Positions 11,186-22,530 of a stretch of DNA of 64,000 bases are shown here, piece by piece (the stretch's first letter is position 1; each line of letters starts with the position of its first letter). The position numbers and the translations under genes are program-made. Source of the DNA: Erodium maritimum (taxonomy: Eukaryota > Streptophyta > Magnoliopsida > Geraniales > Geraniaceae). The stretch lies in contig OY997595.1 in NCBI GenBank assembly GCA_963921825.1, forward strand, positions 69,429,572-69,493,571, given 5' to 3'. The notes beneath the pieces were generated by a model, which saw only the letters and a list, made by a program, of their open reading frames with translations, ran no database searches and was not told where the DNA came from.

Positions 11186-14100
11186 ATGGGTGATTCTGAT
11201 GCTGCGAAGATCAGAAATATATGCATATTGGCACATGTTGATCATGGCAAGACAACACTTGCGGATCATCTGATTGCAGCCTCTGGGGGAGGATTGCTCC
11301 ACCCTAAGATGGCGGGGAGGCTGAGATTTATGGACTATCTCGATGAAGAGCAGAGGCGGGCTATAACAATGAAGAGTTCTTCCATTGCACTTCAGTATAA
11401 AGAGCATTCCATTAATCTCATTGACTCCCCCGGCCACATGGACTTTTGCAGTGAGGTCTCTACTGCTGCTCGATTGAGCTATGGGGCATTGGTTTTGGTT
11501 GATGCTGTTGAAGGTGTCCACATTCAGACTCATGCAGTGTTGCGCCAAGCCTGGATTGAGAAGCTCACTCCTTGTTTAGTACTTAACAAGATTGATAGAT
11601 TGATAACTGAGTTGGAGATGGAGCCTATTGATGCTTATAATCGCTTGTTGAGGATTGTTCATGAGGTGAATGGGATTGTTAGTGCTTATAAATCAGAGAA
11701 GTATCTGTCGGATGTTGCTTCCATTCTTGCTGGACCTTCTGGGGAGGTGAGCGATGAGAATTTTGATTTGATTGAGGATGATGAGGAAGATGCATTTCAG
11801 CCACAGAAAGGGAATGGCTTTTGTTTGTGCTTTGGATGGGTGGGGGTTTACTGTTAGTGAATTTGCTGAATTTTATGCTTCAAAACTTGGAGCAAGCACA
11901 GCTGCACTGAAGAAAGCTTTGTGGCGTCCTCGATACTATATTCCAAAGACCAAGATGATAGTGGGGAAGAAGGCATTACCTGCTGGGAGTAAAGCTCAAC
12001 CTATGTTTGTGCAATTCGTCCTTGAGCCACTTTGGAAGGTTTATAAATCAGCATTGCAGCGTGATGGAGATAAAGAGATGCTCGGAAAAGTCATCAAGTC
12101 CTTTAATTTGTCAGTATTTTCTCGCGAGCTTGAGAACAAGGACCCAAAACTTGTGCTTCAGTCTGTTATCAGTCGTTGGCTTCCTTTGTCAGACGCAATC
12201 TTGTCCATGGTGGTGAAGTGTTTGCCAGATCCCGTTGCTGCTCAATCTTTCAGGATTTTGCATTTGCTTCCTAAAAGAGAGGTTTCAGATGATGGGGTTA
12301 GCTCAGATGTGCTTTCAGAGATAGACACAGTTAGAAAATCTGTTGAGGTTTGTGATTCAAGGCCTGAAGCTCCTTGTGTTGCATTTGTTTCAAAAATGTT
12401 CGCAGTGCCAATGAAAATGCTACCTCAAAGGGGTTTGCATGGTGTGGTCTTGAACAACAATGCAGATGACAGAGGGAATGGCGGATCTGATGAGTGTTTC
12501 CTTGCATTTGCAAGGATTTTTAGTGGGGTTCTTCATTCTGGACAGAGGATTTTTGTGCTCTCAGCTTTGTATGACCCCTTAAAAGGCGGATCAATGGAGA
12601 AACATGTGCAAGAGGTCGAATTGCAGTCCTTGTATCTAATGATGGGTCAAGGGTTGACACCAGTGGCCTCAGTGAAAGCGGGGAATCTTGTGGCTATCCG
12701 AGGTCTTGGTCAACATATACTGAAAAGTGCAACTCTTTCATCAACTAGAAACTTCTGGCCATTTTCAAGTATGGCCTTCCAGGTTTCTCCAACTCTAAGA
12801 GTAGCAATCGAGCCATCAGATCCAGCAGATATAGGTGCTCTCATGAAAGGCTTGAGGCTTCTCAATCGCGCAGACCCTTTTGTGGAGGTTTCTGTTTCTG
12901 CTAGAGGGGAACATGTGCTTGCTGCTGCTGGGGAGGTCCATTTAGAGAGATGCATAAAGGACTTAAAAGAGAGATTTGCAAAGGTGAGCTTGGAAGTATC
13001 AAAGCCTCTTGTATCATATAAAGAAACCATAGAGGGCGACGTAACTAATCCACTAGAGAATCTGAAATTGTTAGCCAGGAGTTCTGATTATGTTGAGAAG
13101 ATCACACTGAACGGGAGGTGTGTTGTTCGTGTGCATGTCATGAAGCTTCCATCTTCCCTTACCAAGATTCTTGGTGAAAGTACAGATCTACTTGCAGATG
13201 TTATAGGATCAAGTATTGTGGAAGGTACAAAATCAGTTCAAGAACTTAAGAGACGAATTATGGATGCTGTGGAGAGTAATATTCAATGTGAGAATGAAAA
13301 TGACAAGGATCGAGCTGAGAAGTGTAAAGTGAAGTGGCTGAAGTTTCTTAGGAGGATCTGGGCACTTGGGCCTAGGCATGTTGGACCTAACATCCTCTTC
13401 ACTCCTGATTCAAAAATTCAGAACTCCGATAGCCCTGTTCTTATTCGTGGTTCTCCTCGTGTATCCAAGAGCTTGGACTTTGTGGACAACTCAAGCAAGT
13501 GTGACACAGTCTCTGAGACAAGCAATCAAGCATTGTTCTTAGAAGCAGAGAGACTCGCTAGTAGTGTTGTCTCTGGATTTCAATTAGCTACAGCCGCTGG
13601 ACCCTTATGTGATGAACCCATGTGGGGATTGGCATTTGTTGTGGAGGCTTACCTTTCTCCATTGGCTGATGAATCCGAAACCTCTAATCAACATACAGAG
13701 CAGTACGCCATATTCACAGGACAGGTTATGACAGCTGTGAAAGATGCTTGTAGAGCAGCCATGCTTCAGAAGAAACCACGTCTAGTGGAAGCCATGTATT
13801 TCTGTGATTTGAACACCTCAACCGAGTATTTAGGTTCCATGTACGCTGTACTTGCTCGAAGGCGGGCCCGAGTTTTGAAGGAAGAAATGCAAGAAGGATC
13901 TCAATTGTTCACTGTGAATGCATATGTGCCAGTTTCTGAAAGTTTTGGTTTTGTTGATGAGCTTAGAAGGTGGACTGCTGGAGCTGCAAGTGCTCTTCTT
14001 GTTCTCAGTCACTGGGAAGAGCTTCCCGAGGATCCTTTCTTTGTACCCAAAACTGAAGAGGAGCTAGAAGAATTTGGAGATGGCTCTAATGTTCCTCCCA

Positions 14101-14210
14101 ATACAGCCAGGAAGCTCATTGATGCTGTGAGAAGAAGGAAGGGGCTGCCTGTGGAAGAGAAAGTGGTGCAGCATGCAACAAAGCAAAGAACCTTGGCTCG
14201 CAAAGTGTAG
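11186..14210 (+). CDS. EFL1: EFL1-like 60S ribosome maturation GTPase, one frameshift
   Basis: This is an EF-2-related GTPase. In other eukaryotes EFL1/Ria1, with SBDS, drives release of eIF6 from cytoplasmic pre-60S subunits. From the ATG at 11186 the G1 motif AHVDHGKTT is at residues 16-24, G3 DSPGH at 80-84 and G4 NKID at 134-137. An acidic insert (IEDDEEDAFQPQKGN) follows. After codon 210 a single extra G at 11816 separates the first frame from the second (a net loss of two bases relative to the conserved QKGN-V-x-FVCALDGWGF region). The first frame then stops at 11857. The second frame continues intact to the stop at 14210, with domain II, AAAGEVHLERC, domain IV and the family-typical end TKQRTLARKV. 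Repaired length would be about 1008 residues, normal for plants. No introns are visible. It is either a recent pseudogene or a functional gene with a sequence error. Confidence 0.85.
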
Positions 14211-14275
14211 GTGTTGATTCTGATGTGAGAACTGTAAGGTAGTGCCTTTTGCTGTTAATTCTATAGGGAAAGTTC
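14206..14275 (+). repeat. EFL1 stop codon/3' UTR segment duplicated at 62291
   Basis: About 70 bp starting at the last codon of EFL1 (GTGTAG). It recurs at 62291-62360 with roughly nine differences, including GTGAGAACTGTAA and GTAGTGCCTTTT. Confidence 0.8.
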
Positions 14276-15196
14276 ATTTGCTGAGATGATCAAAATTTTG
14301 TTGGGATTGACTGTTGAATTCTGTGTTTTTGTTTTTGTTTATATGGAGGACAATTTGTATACAGTATGTGCTTGTTTACTGAGGTTATATTAAGAGTCCT
14401 GAAACTTCTTCACCTATGTTATGCGCGTCTTCTTTTCTGATTACGTACGTGAATGCTTGATCACTGGCCAACATTGGTAGCATCTAATTTATGTTTCTTT
14501 GGATTTGGGGCAGTTAAAAGGTCCGGGTTTGTATGATCGTACTGTGAAATGAGCCACTTCTTTTCTTACTTTGGCATGGAAATACATTAGAATTTAGTAG
14601 TGAAGCTAAGAAGGCCATATCGAACATTTTATCTTCCATGTTCGAATTTCTTCCTGGAAAGCTGAAAGGCAGGAAGCTAGAATGAGAATTCGACTAGAGT
14701 CTCTCAGACTAGGCAATGTGGGTGTAATTAGGTACTGTGTTTATCTATCTTTTTATGAAAATATTTGGTATGAATCATGAAATATGCTTTTATCTCTTTG
14801 TATATTTCTGATGACAATGTTTTTGTGAATTCTTGAGCAGGAACCGTCATATCTGAAACATGGGAGGATGGGCAAACCTTGAAAGATATAAATGCTCACC
14901 TTATATGATCGTGTGATCCCTGTGCTATTTTTGTTCACATGTTCCTAATTTTAGTTTGCTTGCATCCTATGACAATCATCCTCTAAGTCAAATTTTATGG
15001 ATACATGTTAGTGTAGTCGACCATACTTAGCAGTTAGCACTAAGTGTTTATTTACAAACACAATATTGGTTACTCTGTAGATGCAAGTGTAATTTCTGTT
15101 GTGAGGAAGGTTAAGGTAACTTAACTTATGCGGCTGCTCAGCATTAATAGTTTTCTTGAATCTTGGTCGACAGTGAGCTTCAGAGCATTTCTTCAA
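14276..15196. other. EFL1 3' UTR and downstream AT-rich DNA
   Basis: Likely 3' UTR, then AT-rich sequence without an identifiable gene. A TTCTTGAGCAG/GAACC motif near 14841 resembles a splice acceptor but leads into no recognisable coding sequence. Confidence 0.4.
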
Positions 15197-16378
15197 TTTT
15201 TTTTGATCAACAAAGCAATATATAAAACCTGCTCTTTGAATTAAAGAGCAGGAGATGAAGAAAATGAACAGACAAGAGCATTCTACACTAATAGGAATCT
15301 TTAACAACCAAACTCAACAGATTGAGGCTTTACATGAGGAACATGGAGTAATGACCAAACCCAACCAGGGGTGTAAATGAAAGAGACAATACAAAATCTA
15401 ACATCAAGATTTGCCCACCATTAAGCTCATTAAAAAACAGGTCTTGAATACCTAAATTTATCTACCATTAAGCCAAAAAATAATAATAGCACCTGCATCC
15501 CGACCTCCTCAACCCTAACCCAATTCGGACAGATTCAATCCCAGCTCAAAGAACCTCAGTTCCCACTAAGGGGAACCAAGGTCTTGTTAATACCGATGAC
15601 AAACACTGCGACGGCAGAGACATTCCGGCGACACCCACCAGAATCCATTGTGCCAACCACTAAATCTGATTGTCTTTCCAAGGCTTACAAGCCTGCAGAC
15701 TCGCCGACGGCCAACCCCGAAATCCGGCGAGCCCGAGCCACAACGTGGTCGGGAAATCGAAGTGACCAATCGGCAAGTGAAAGGACACAGGGTAGGGAGA
15801 AAAAAAAGCCAAACTTAGAGAGGGGAGAAGAGAAAACAAACCTCCGAACACGCTGAGGAACGAATCCAGGAGCCGCAAAACTCGAAGAAGCCAGATCTGC
15901 AAACAACACCACCGAGAAGAAGCCACCATAGTCAGCAACGCCTATGACCTAGCACCGCGACGACCCTTGAGCAGGAAAACGCGTCCCATATCCGGGCTAG
16001 CCACAGACGTCGGGATATGACGGAAGGGAGTTCTCCACCGCGACACCGAGAGGGCCACCGCCAAGGTAGCGAGATAGGGTCAGATCCGCAACTATCCTCA
16101 CCGTGGAAGGTGGGGAATGTCGTCCCACGATCGGATCTGACCGTTACCACCACCAGAACACACTGGAAAAGAAAAGGAAAGGGAAAGCAACGACGAAGAT
16201 AGAAGAAGGGGAGGGGACAGGCGGATCGGAGGATCTGAGCGACGCGAGAGAGAAAGGAAGCCACCGCCGACGAGCTCGAAGGTCGAGAGGAACTTTTAGC
16301 ATCACCGGCGGAGGCTAGCGACGAGCGACAACGAGATTGGTGGGTTAGGGTTTGTGGAATTCTAGAGAGAAGACATAC
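15197..16378 (-). mobile_element. LINE-like element without ORF2 (copy C)
   Basis: A run of eight T followed by GATCAAC at 15197 is the reversed 3' tail of an L1-type element. The other end (16250-16378) is GC-rich and contains AACCCTAACCCACC on the minus strand, like a plant LINE or gene 5' UTR. Segments at 15410-15480 parallel copy D at 4335-4440. Frames within (for example 15932-16264) have no recognisable domain. No reverse transcriptase or endonuclease is present. I could not find a convincing target duplication. Confidence 0.4.
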
Positions 16379-16618
16379 ACTCTCTCTAGACCCTTAACTT
16401 AACATCCCTTCAGTTTTAACTTTTATTCATTGATTAGGCTTAAGAACTTGAAAAACTAAATACTTCTTTCATGTAAATTTATCAAGGATTACTTGAGGAA
16501 ATCCAATAGGTTTTTATGAAATTGAGTTCTTACCATTGAAACATGATGAATTGTTTAAACTTTTGATGTCGTTCACTTTTCAGTTTCTTATAAAACTCTC
16601 CATTGTGTGAAATTTTCA
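16379..16618. other. Short intergenic AT-rich DNA
   Basis: Nothing recognised between the LINE-like relic and the first Mutator-like foldback element. Confidence 0.5.
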
Positions 16619-16628
16619 TTCTTACTAT

Positions 16629-17959
16629 GGAAAATTTCATTCTACCACCCTGTCAAACATTGAACTTCAGTTTGATACCCTGGCATAAATTTTTATGAGT
16701 TTCATACCCAAACCAAACATTTAATTTCACTTTCATACCCAACCGGGTAAAATGTCCAAAATACCCCTAACTATTACTCAAATTTTCATCTCATGCCATC
16801 GGCTCAGAATTTGAAAATAAGTGAAATGACAATAATACCCTTCATTGTTTAGGGTGTTAAACTGAAAATTTCAATAATTTTAAAACAAAATCAGTTTTTT
16901 TACAAATTCATTTTATTTTTATTTTCAAAAAATCAGATTTTAATTTTAAAAATACATAAAATCATTTTTTTATAAAAATCATTTTTTTAAAAAAATTAAT
17001 TTTAATTATATTAAAAAAAAACTGGAGCTCGCGACTTCGTCTTCTCCGGCGTGGTCTCCGGCCACCCCTCCTCCGCCGGTGTCGTCCCCGGCCACCCCCA
17101 CTTCGCCGGCGTCGTCCCCGGCCTCTTCCCTCCTCCCTCAAGCTTCTCCGGCGTGGTTCAGATCTGATTTGGTTTAGATCTGAACCAAATCAGATCTACG
17201 ATACCGGAGCTGGCGTAGAGTGGATGGCCGGTGAGGATGGGTCTGGAAGAACCATCGGAGGACGAGGTGACGCCATTGCCGGACATGGGAGGATTTTGAG
17301 AGACGAAGGCCGCTGAAGACGTCTTCGACGACCTCCACGACAGGATTTTGAGAGACGAAGGATTTTGAACCAGTTCAGATCTGAACCAAATCAGATCTGA
17401 ACCACGCCGACGTTGCTTGAGGGAGGAGGGAAGAGGGACGACGCCGGAGGTGGGGGTGGCCAGGGACGACGCCGGCGGAGGAGGGGTGGCCGGAGACCAC
17501 GCCGGAGAAGACGAAGTCAAGCTCCAGATTTTTTTTAAATATAAATAAAATTAATTTTTTTTAAAATAAAACTGTTTTTAATAAAAAAGGATTTTTATAA
17601 AAAAAATGATTTTTATAAAAAAAATGATTTTATGTATTTTTAAAATTAAAATCTGATTTTTTGAAAATAAAAATTGAATTTATATAAAAAAACTGATTTT
17701 GTTTTTAAATTATTGAAAATTTCAGTTTAACACCCTAAACAATGAAGGGTATTATTGTCATTTCACTTATTTTCAAATTCTGAGCCAATGGCATGAGATG
17801 AAAATTTGAGTAATAGTTAGGGGTATTTTGGAAATTTTACCCGGTTGGGTATGAAAGTGAAATTAAATGTTTGGTTTGGGTATGAAACTGATAAAAATTT
17901 ATGGCAGGGTATTAAACTGAAGTTAAATGTTTGACAGACTGGTAAAATGAAATTTTCCT
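16629..17959. mobile_element. Mutator-like foldback element 1 with long inverted arms
   Basis: The ends are GGAAAATTTCATT and AATGAAATTTTCC. The flanks carry a 10-bp duplication TTCTTACTAT (16619-16628 and 17960-17969), in the size range of Mutator-like elements. The left arm (16629 to about 17170) is repeated in inverted orientation from about 17395 to 17959. Both AT-rich outer arms and a GC-rich inner arm (repeats of TCTCCGGCGTGGT-type sequence) match, so nearly the whole element is one palindrome of about 540-bp arms round a spacer of roughly 200 bp. No transposase is present. The terminal 280 bp are shared with element 2. Confidence 0.82.
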
Positions 17960-18113
17960 TTCTTACTATTATTTAGAGGATTACAAAATTGAAATCCAGT
18001 TTTTTTAGATATGTGATTCACTTTGGATAATGTCAAAACCTATGTGCATGAATCTCATCTTGTTATATTGGGACCTGACTCGGATCCTTGATTTTTTGTC
18101 TACAATTCTTTTT

Positions 18114-21100
18114 GGCAAAATTTCATTTTACCATCCTGACAAACATTTAATTTCAGTTTGATACCCTGGCATAAATTTTTATCAGTTTCATACCCTAACC
18201 AAACTTTTAATTTCACTTTCATACCCAACCGGATAAAATGTCCAAAATACCCCTAACTATTACTCAAATTTTCAAACTCATGCCATTGGTTCAAAATTTG
18301 AAAATAAGTGAAATGACAATAATACCCTTCATTGTTTGGGTGTTAAAATGAAAATTTCACTACTTTTTATAATAAAATCAGTTTTTTTAATTCAATTTTT
18401 ATTTAAGAAAATTATTTTTATTTTCAAAAGGGGTTCAAAATTGAAAAAGGCCTTTTTCCGTTCAAAATCAAAAAATGGGTTCTGGGAAGATGATGAAAAA
18501 GGGGTTCAAAATTGAAAAGGGGGTTCTGGGAAGATGATGAACAGGAAGGTGTGAAAAGGGGATCTTGGAACCTCTAAGAGTTTTATCCAAGGCTTCACTC
18601 TGTGAACGGAAGAACAGGAAGCCGAATCGCTTTCAGTACCTTCCCCCACCTTTTGAAGCCAGGAAGCCAAAAAATTTGGTCGCCGGACCTCGCAAGTCCC
18701 GATTGCCGATGTGCGCGCCCCGAATCTGTGGTAGATCTACTTCCTTAAACACTTCTGGCCGTTTCTCCTCCCGAGTCTTAATGATTCTCGTCGATGCGTT
18801 GCTACCGGTCTTCACCGTCGCCTCCCTCTACACCTTCAAGCCCGTCTCTTTCTCCTCCACCATTTCTGCCAATCTTATGGGTTTCCTGTTCATCATCTTC
18901 CCAGATGCCCCTTTTCAATTTTGAACGAAAAAGGGTATGGAATTGAAAAAAGTCTCTTTCTCCTCCACCATTTCTGCCATTCTTATGGGCTTTTTTCATC
19001 ATCTTCCCAGATGCCCTTTTTCAATTTTGAACGAAGGAGGTATGGAATTGAAAAATAGGTATATAATTAAAAAAGGTATAGAATTAAGGGAAAATTTCAA
19101 TTTAATACCCTGACAAACATTTATTTGCAATATAATACCCTAATTTTTTTTTCTTGCAATATAATACCCTGACAAACATTTATTTTCAGTTTGATACCCA
19201 ACGTCACTTTTCCGTTAACTTCTCATCCAAAAAGTGTAAAAAGTCCAAAATGCCCCTCAATAACAATAAAATTTGCAACACATGCCATTGATTTTATAAA
19301 AATCATTTTTTTTTAATTTTCAGTTTTTAAAATTCTTTTGTTATTATTTATTTTCAACTTCTTTTATTTATATCTAAAATCAATTTTTATTTTTTAAAAA
19401 CATGTTTTTATTTTTTAAAAATCAGTTTTATTTTAAAATCAGTTTTTTTTTTATTTTTATAAAAATATGTTTTTATATTGAAAAATAGTTTTATCTTCAA
19501 AAAAAATTCTTTTAATTTTCTTTCTTTTTTAAATTTTCATATTTTTTTGTTTTCGTTCTTCAAACTCAATTTCTCAAACTCAATCTCATCATTTCCCCTT
19601 AAAAAATTGATAATCATCCAAACCTCTATTCACATAACCTTCCCCTTTGTCATTTTTTCCGATGAACTCATTGACCCAATGTCAAAACTTTCTGCAAACT
19701 AAATTGGGACAAGAGGCACATGGTTACAATTTGCTACCATTTACTTGTCAATATATTTTTTTGCAAGAATGTTGACCATGGAATTGAATAGAGCATCGTA
19801 GAACACATTTCAATACAATTTGCTACCGTTTACAAATGTTTCTAAAATATCAATACCATCCTAGAACATCACCAAATTCTGTCCAAAACAATTTGGACGA
19901 ACATCACCAATCATTGAAGAAAGAACACATAAGAATACAAAAGAATGAAGAAAATGAGCACAAAACATGACTGAATCACCTACATCACCTAGTTTATAAT
20001 CCCAAACCCAAACCTTCAAACTTACCCAAATCCGTAACTCACATCCCAAACCTTCAAATTTACCCAAATCCAAATCAAATCCAAAATTTGGTGGCGAGGT
20101 GAAGGGAGCACTAGCAGATCGAAGGCTACCTCTACACAAACGCGATTGAAGGCTTCATCTCCGAGCTCCGACTCCCAACCAACATCCTCAATTCCTGTAC
20201 CAAGCTCCAAAGCCTTGCTCTTATGACCGGTGAAGAAGGCACGGACCATGCCGTCACGGAGCATTTCGAGAACTCATTGACTTCGTGGTGGAGGGGGGCG
20301 AGGTCGGAGACGATGACGACTAGGGATTGTAATTAAGCGTTCGGAGATGGTGATGGGTATGGATTGTGATGGGGAGTCGCGCAGCTGCTTACGATGTTGT
20401 TGTTCAACATCATCAACAAGGTCTGAGGGTTGTGGTTTGGCTGTTAGAGAAGGATTAGGGTTTTAAAAGAACAAAGGGTAATATGGGTATTTTTCAAAAG
20501 TATAAGGTCATGTGATCATTTTCCGTCAAAAAATTGACGGAAAGTTAACGTTAGGTATCAAACTGAAAATAAATGTTTGCCAGGGTATTATATTGCAAGA
20601 AAAACAGGTTAGGGTATTATATTGAAAATAAATGTTTGCCAGGGTATTAAATTGAAATTTTCCCTAGAATTAAAGAAAACAAAAATAAAGATATGAATTA
20701 AACAAAAAAATAAGTTTTAAAAACGATAATTTTAAAAAATAAAAAATATTTATATATACATATATATATATAAATAAAATATGACTTATAAGTATATTTT
20801 AAAAACAAAATTTTGAATTTTTAAAAATAAAATCTGATTTTTATGTATTTTTAAAATTAAAATCTTAATTTTTGAAAATAAAATCTGATTTTTATGTATT
20901 TTTAAAATTAAAATCTGAATTTTTGAAAATAGAAATAATTTTCTTAAATAAAAATTGAATTTAAAAAAAAAACTGATTTTAGTTTAAAAGTAGTAAACTT
21001 TATATTTTAACACCCAAATAATGAAGGGTATTATTATCATTTCACTTATTTTATATTCTGAACCAATGACATGAGTTTGAAAATTTGAGTAATAGTTAGA

Positions 21101-21200
21101 AGTATTTTGGACATTTTACCCGGTTGGGTATGAAACTAATAAAAATTTATGACAGGGTATCAAACTGAAATTAAATGTTTGCATAAAATGAAAATTTTCC
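18114..21200. mobile_element. Mutator-like element 2, carrying nested element 3
   Basis: The left end GGCAAAATTTCATT and right end AATGAAAATTTTCC form long inverted repeats of about 250 bp, related to element 1. Flanks share TTCTTTTT (18106-18113 and 21201-21208). Internal sequence at 18430-19035 includes a near-tandem duplication: the stretch with TCATCATCTTCCCAGATGCC and TTTTCAATTTTGAACGAA occurs at 18841-18930 and again at 18953-19035. A 119-codon frame at 18565-18924 has no family I recognise and may be captured host DNA. No transposase is present. Confidence 0.78.
19088..20664. mobile_element. Mutator-like element 3, nested in element 2
   Basis: The termini GGGAAAATTTC and GAAATTTTCCC are perfect inverted repeats. 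A perfect 9-bp target duplication TAGAATTAA lies at 19079-19087 and 20665-20673. The inverted arms contain TTAATACCCTGACAAACATTT and a duplicated subrepeat. The interior is AT-rich at left and moderately GC-rich at 20090-20460, with no recognised gene. Because it lies within element 2 with its own duplication, it inserted later. Confidence 0.88.
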
Positions 21201-21208
21201 TTCTTTTT

Positions 21209-21690
21209 TTGGGTTTTGTTTGTTACTGGTCCATACTTCCATGCTGACCTGTACAGCCCCTTATAATTGTAACCTATTCCTCCCAAGTTTTGATGTATTA
21301 CACTTTTACCAAAATATAATTAGTTATTTTTCGGTACTCAAATTGTTCAAAGTCTCCATTTGTCTTTTGAGATTTCTTTCTACGAATTCGGCTGGAAGGC
21401 TTTAATCATAGCTTTTATATTACTTTTGTTGTCTATTTTATAGAAACAGTTATTAGAAACCAAGCAGTCTGTTGAACGTAGCAGAAATCATTGAAGAAAA
21501 GACAATCCGGTGAGTTCCATCATTATAAAATTGGATTATCATATATTCTTTGATCCTGCTAGTTCTGTCCATTTGTATGTATGTTCTAGGATGTTTGCAT
21601 AGCTGCCTCCCATGCACGCTAATATTTAAACAGTCTATCCTACATTATTACGTTTTGATGTGCCTGATGCCAAAATCTTATGTCATTGTC
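21209..21690. other. Intergenic DNA between transposons
   Basis: An exon-like stretch at 21444-21510 lies between a TTTTATAG acceptor-like and a CGGTGAGTT donor-like site, but its translation is not recognisable. Otherwise nothing is seen. Confidence 0.4.
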
Positions 21691-21698
21691 TGGTGTAG

Positions 21699-22395
21699 TC
21701 AGTGGCGGATCTAGGTTTTTAGACGAGGGGCACACAATTTTTTTTAATGCTACCATATAATGCTAAAATATGTATTTAAATTGTAGTATCATATAAAAAA
21801 CCAATAATGACTATTACTACAATATCCGATGTTAACGTTTCATATTTTGAGAATCTTATAAAATACTTTGCTAAAAAGCTATTTTTTTTCTCGATGTATA
21901 CAAACATACTATGACTCAACCATTACTCTCGTGTTCGATTTCCTCTTTTTCTCATCACTTATCTATTAATACAGTACGATTTTTTTAAATATCTCTCCAC
22001 GACTAATAATTTATAGATTACCAAATTCATAACTCTAATTTATAATCGATTCAAACCTTAAATAATATCTTAAATAAGATTAGACTTTGGAACAATAACT
22101 GAAATTAATAAATGTAAATATTATATTATGTAAAACCATCACAATTTTTTAAAATTAATATAATAAAATAAAAATTTAAATGTACATAATTAAAAAAATA
22201 GTAAAAACATTAGTGAAAGATATTTAAACAAATTAAGTCTTTACTTAATTGATTAGGGGCACACAATAGAGGAAAATATTGAGTAATTATTTAAAGAAAT
22301 ACTGAGTAATTATTTACACAAAAGCAAATGTAAAAGAAGAAAATTTTAAATATTGAGTAATTATTTAAAGAAATACTCGTCATAGGTCCGCCTAT
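21699..22395. mobile_element. hAT-type MITE
   Basis: It starts TCAGTGGCGGATCTAGG and ends with TAGGTCCGCCTATG, an imperfect inverted repeat (GGCGGATCTA versus GGCGGACCTA). Flanks are TGGTGTAG (21691-21698) and GGGTGTAG (22396-22403), an 8-bp duplication with one mismatch, as in the hAT superfamily. The interior is AT-rich with direct repeats of TATTGAGTAATTATTTA near the right end. It is non-coding. Confidence 0.65.
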
Positions 22396-22475
22396 GGGTG
22401 TAGCTGCAATGCATACTTGTGCTGGTAATATTTGTTACATAGGTTGAAATCGTAGCTTTTATGGTACTTCCGCAC

Positions 22476-22530
22476 TGTTATGGCCCAGTTATGATAATAA
22501 CAGCTAGGGTTCGTGAGTGAGGGTGGAGAG
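22476..22530 (-). repeat. Chromovirus left LTR, first part
   Basis: Matches the start of the right LTR at 49556 (GGCCCAGTTATGATAATAAC). It breaks at 22530 where the hAT-type element begins, and resumes at 37188 after the duplicated GTGGAGAG. Confidence 0.85.

Noticed and set aside
19478..19702. Phe/Leu-rich 74-codon frame
   Set aside because: AT-rich transposon DNA translates to Phe/Leu/Asn repeats by composition. It lies within Mutator-like element 3.
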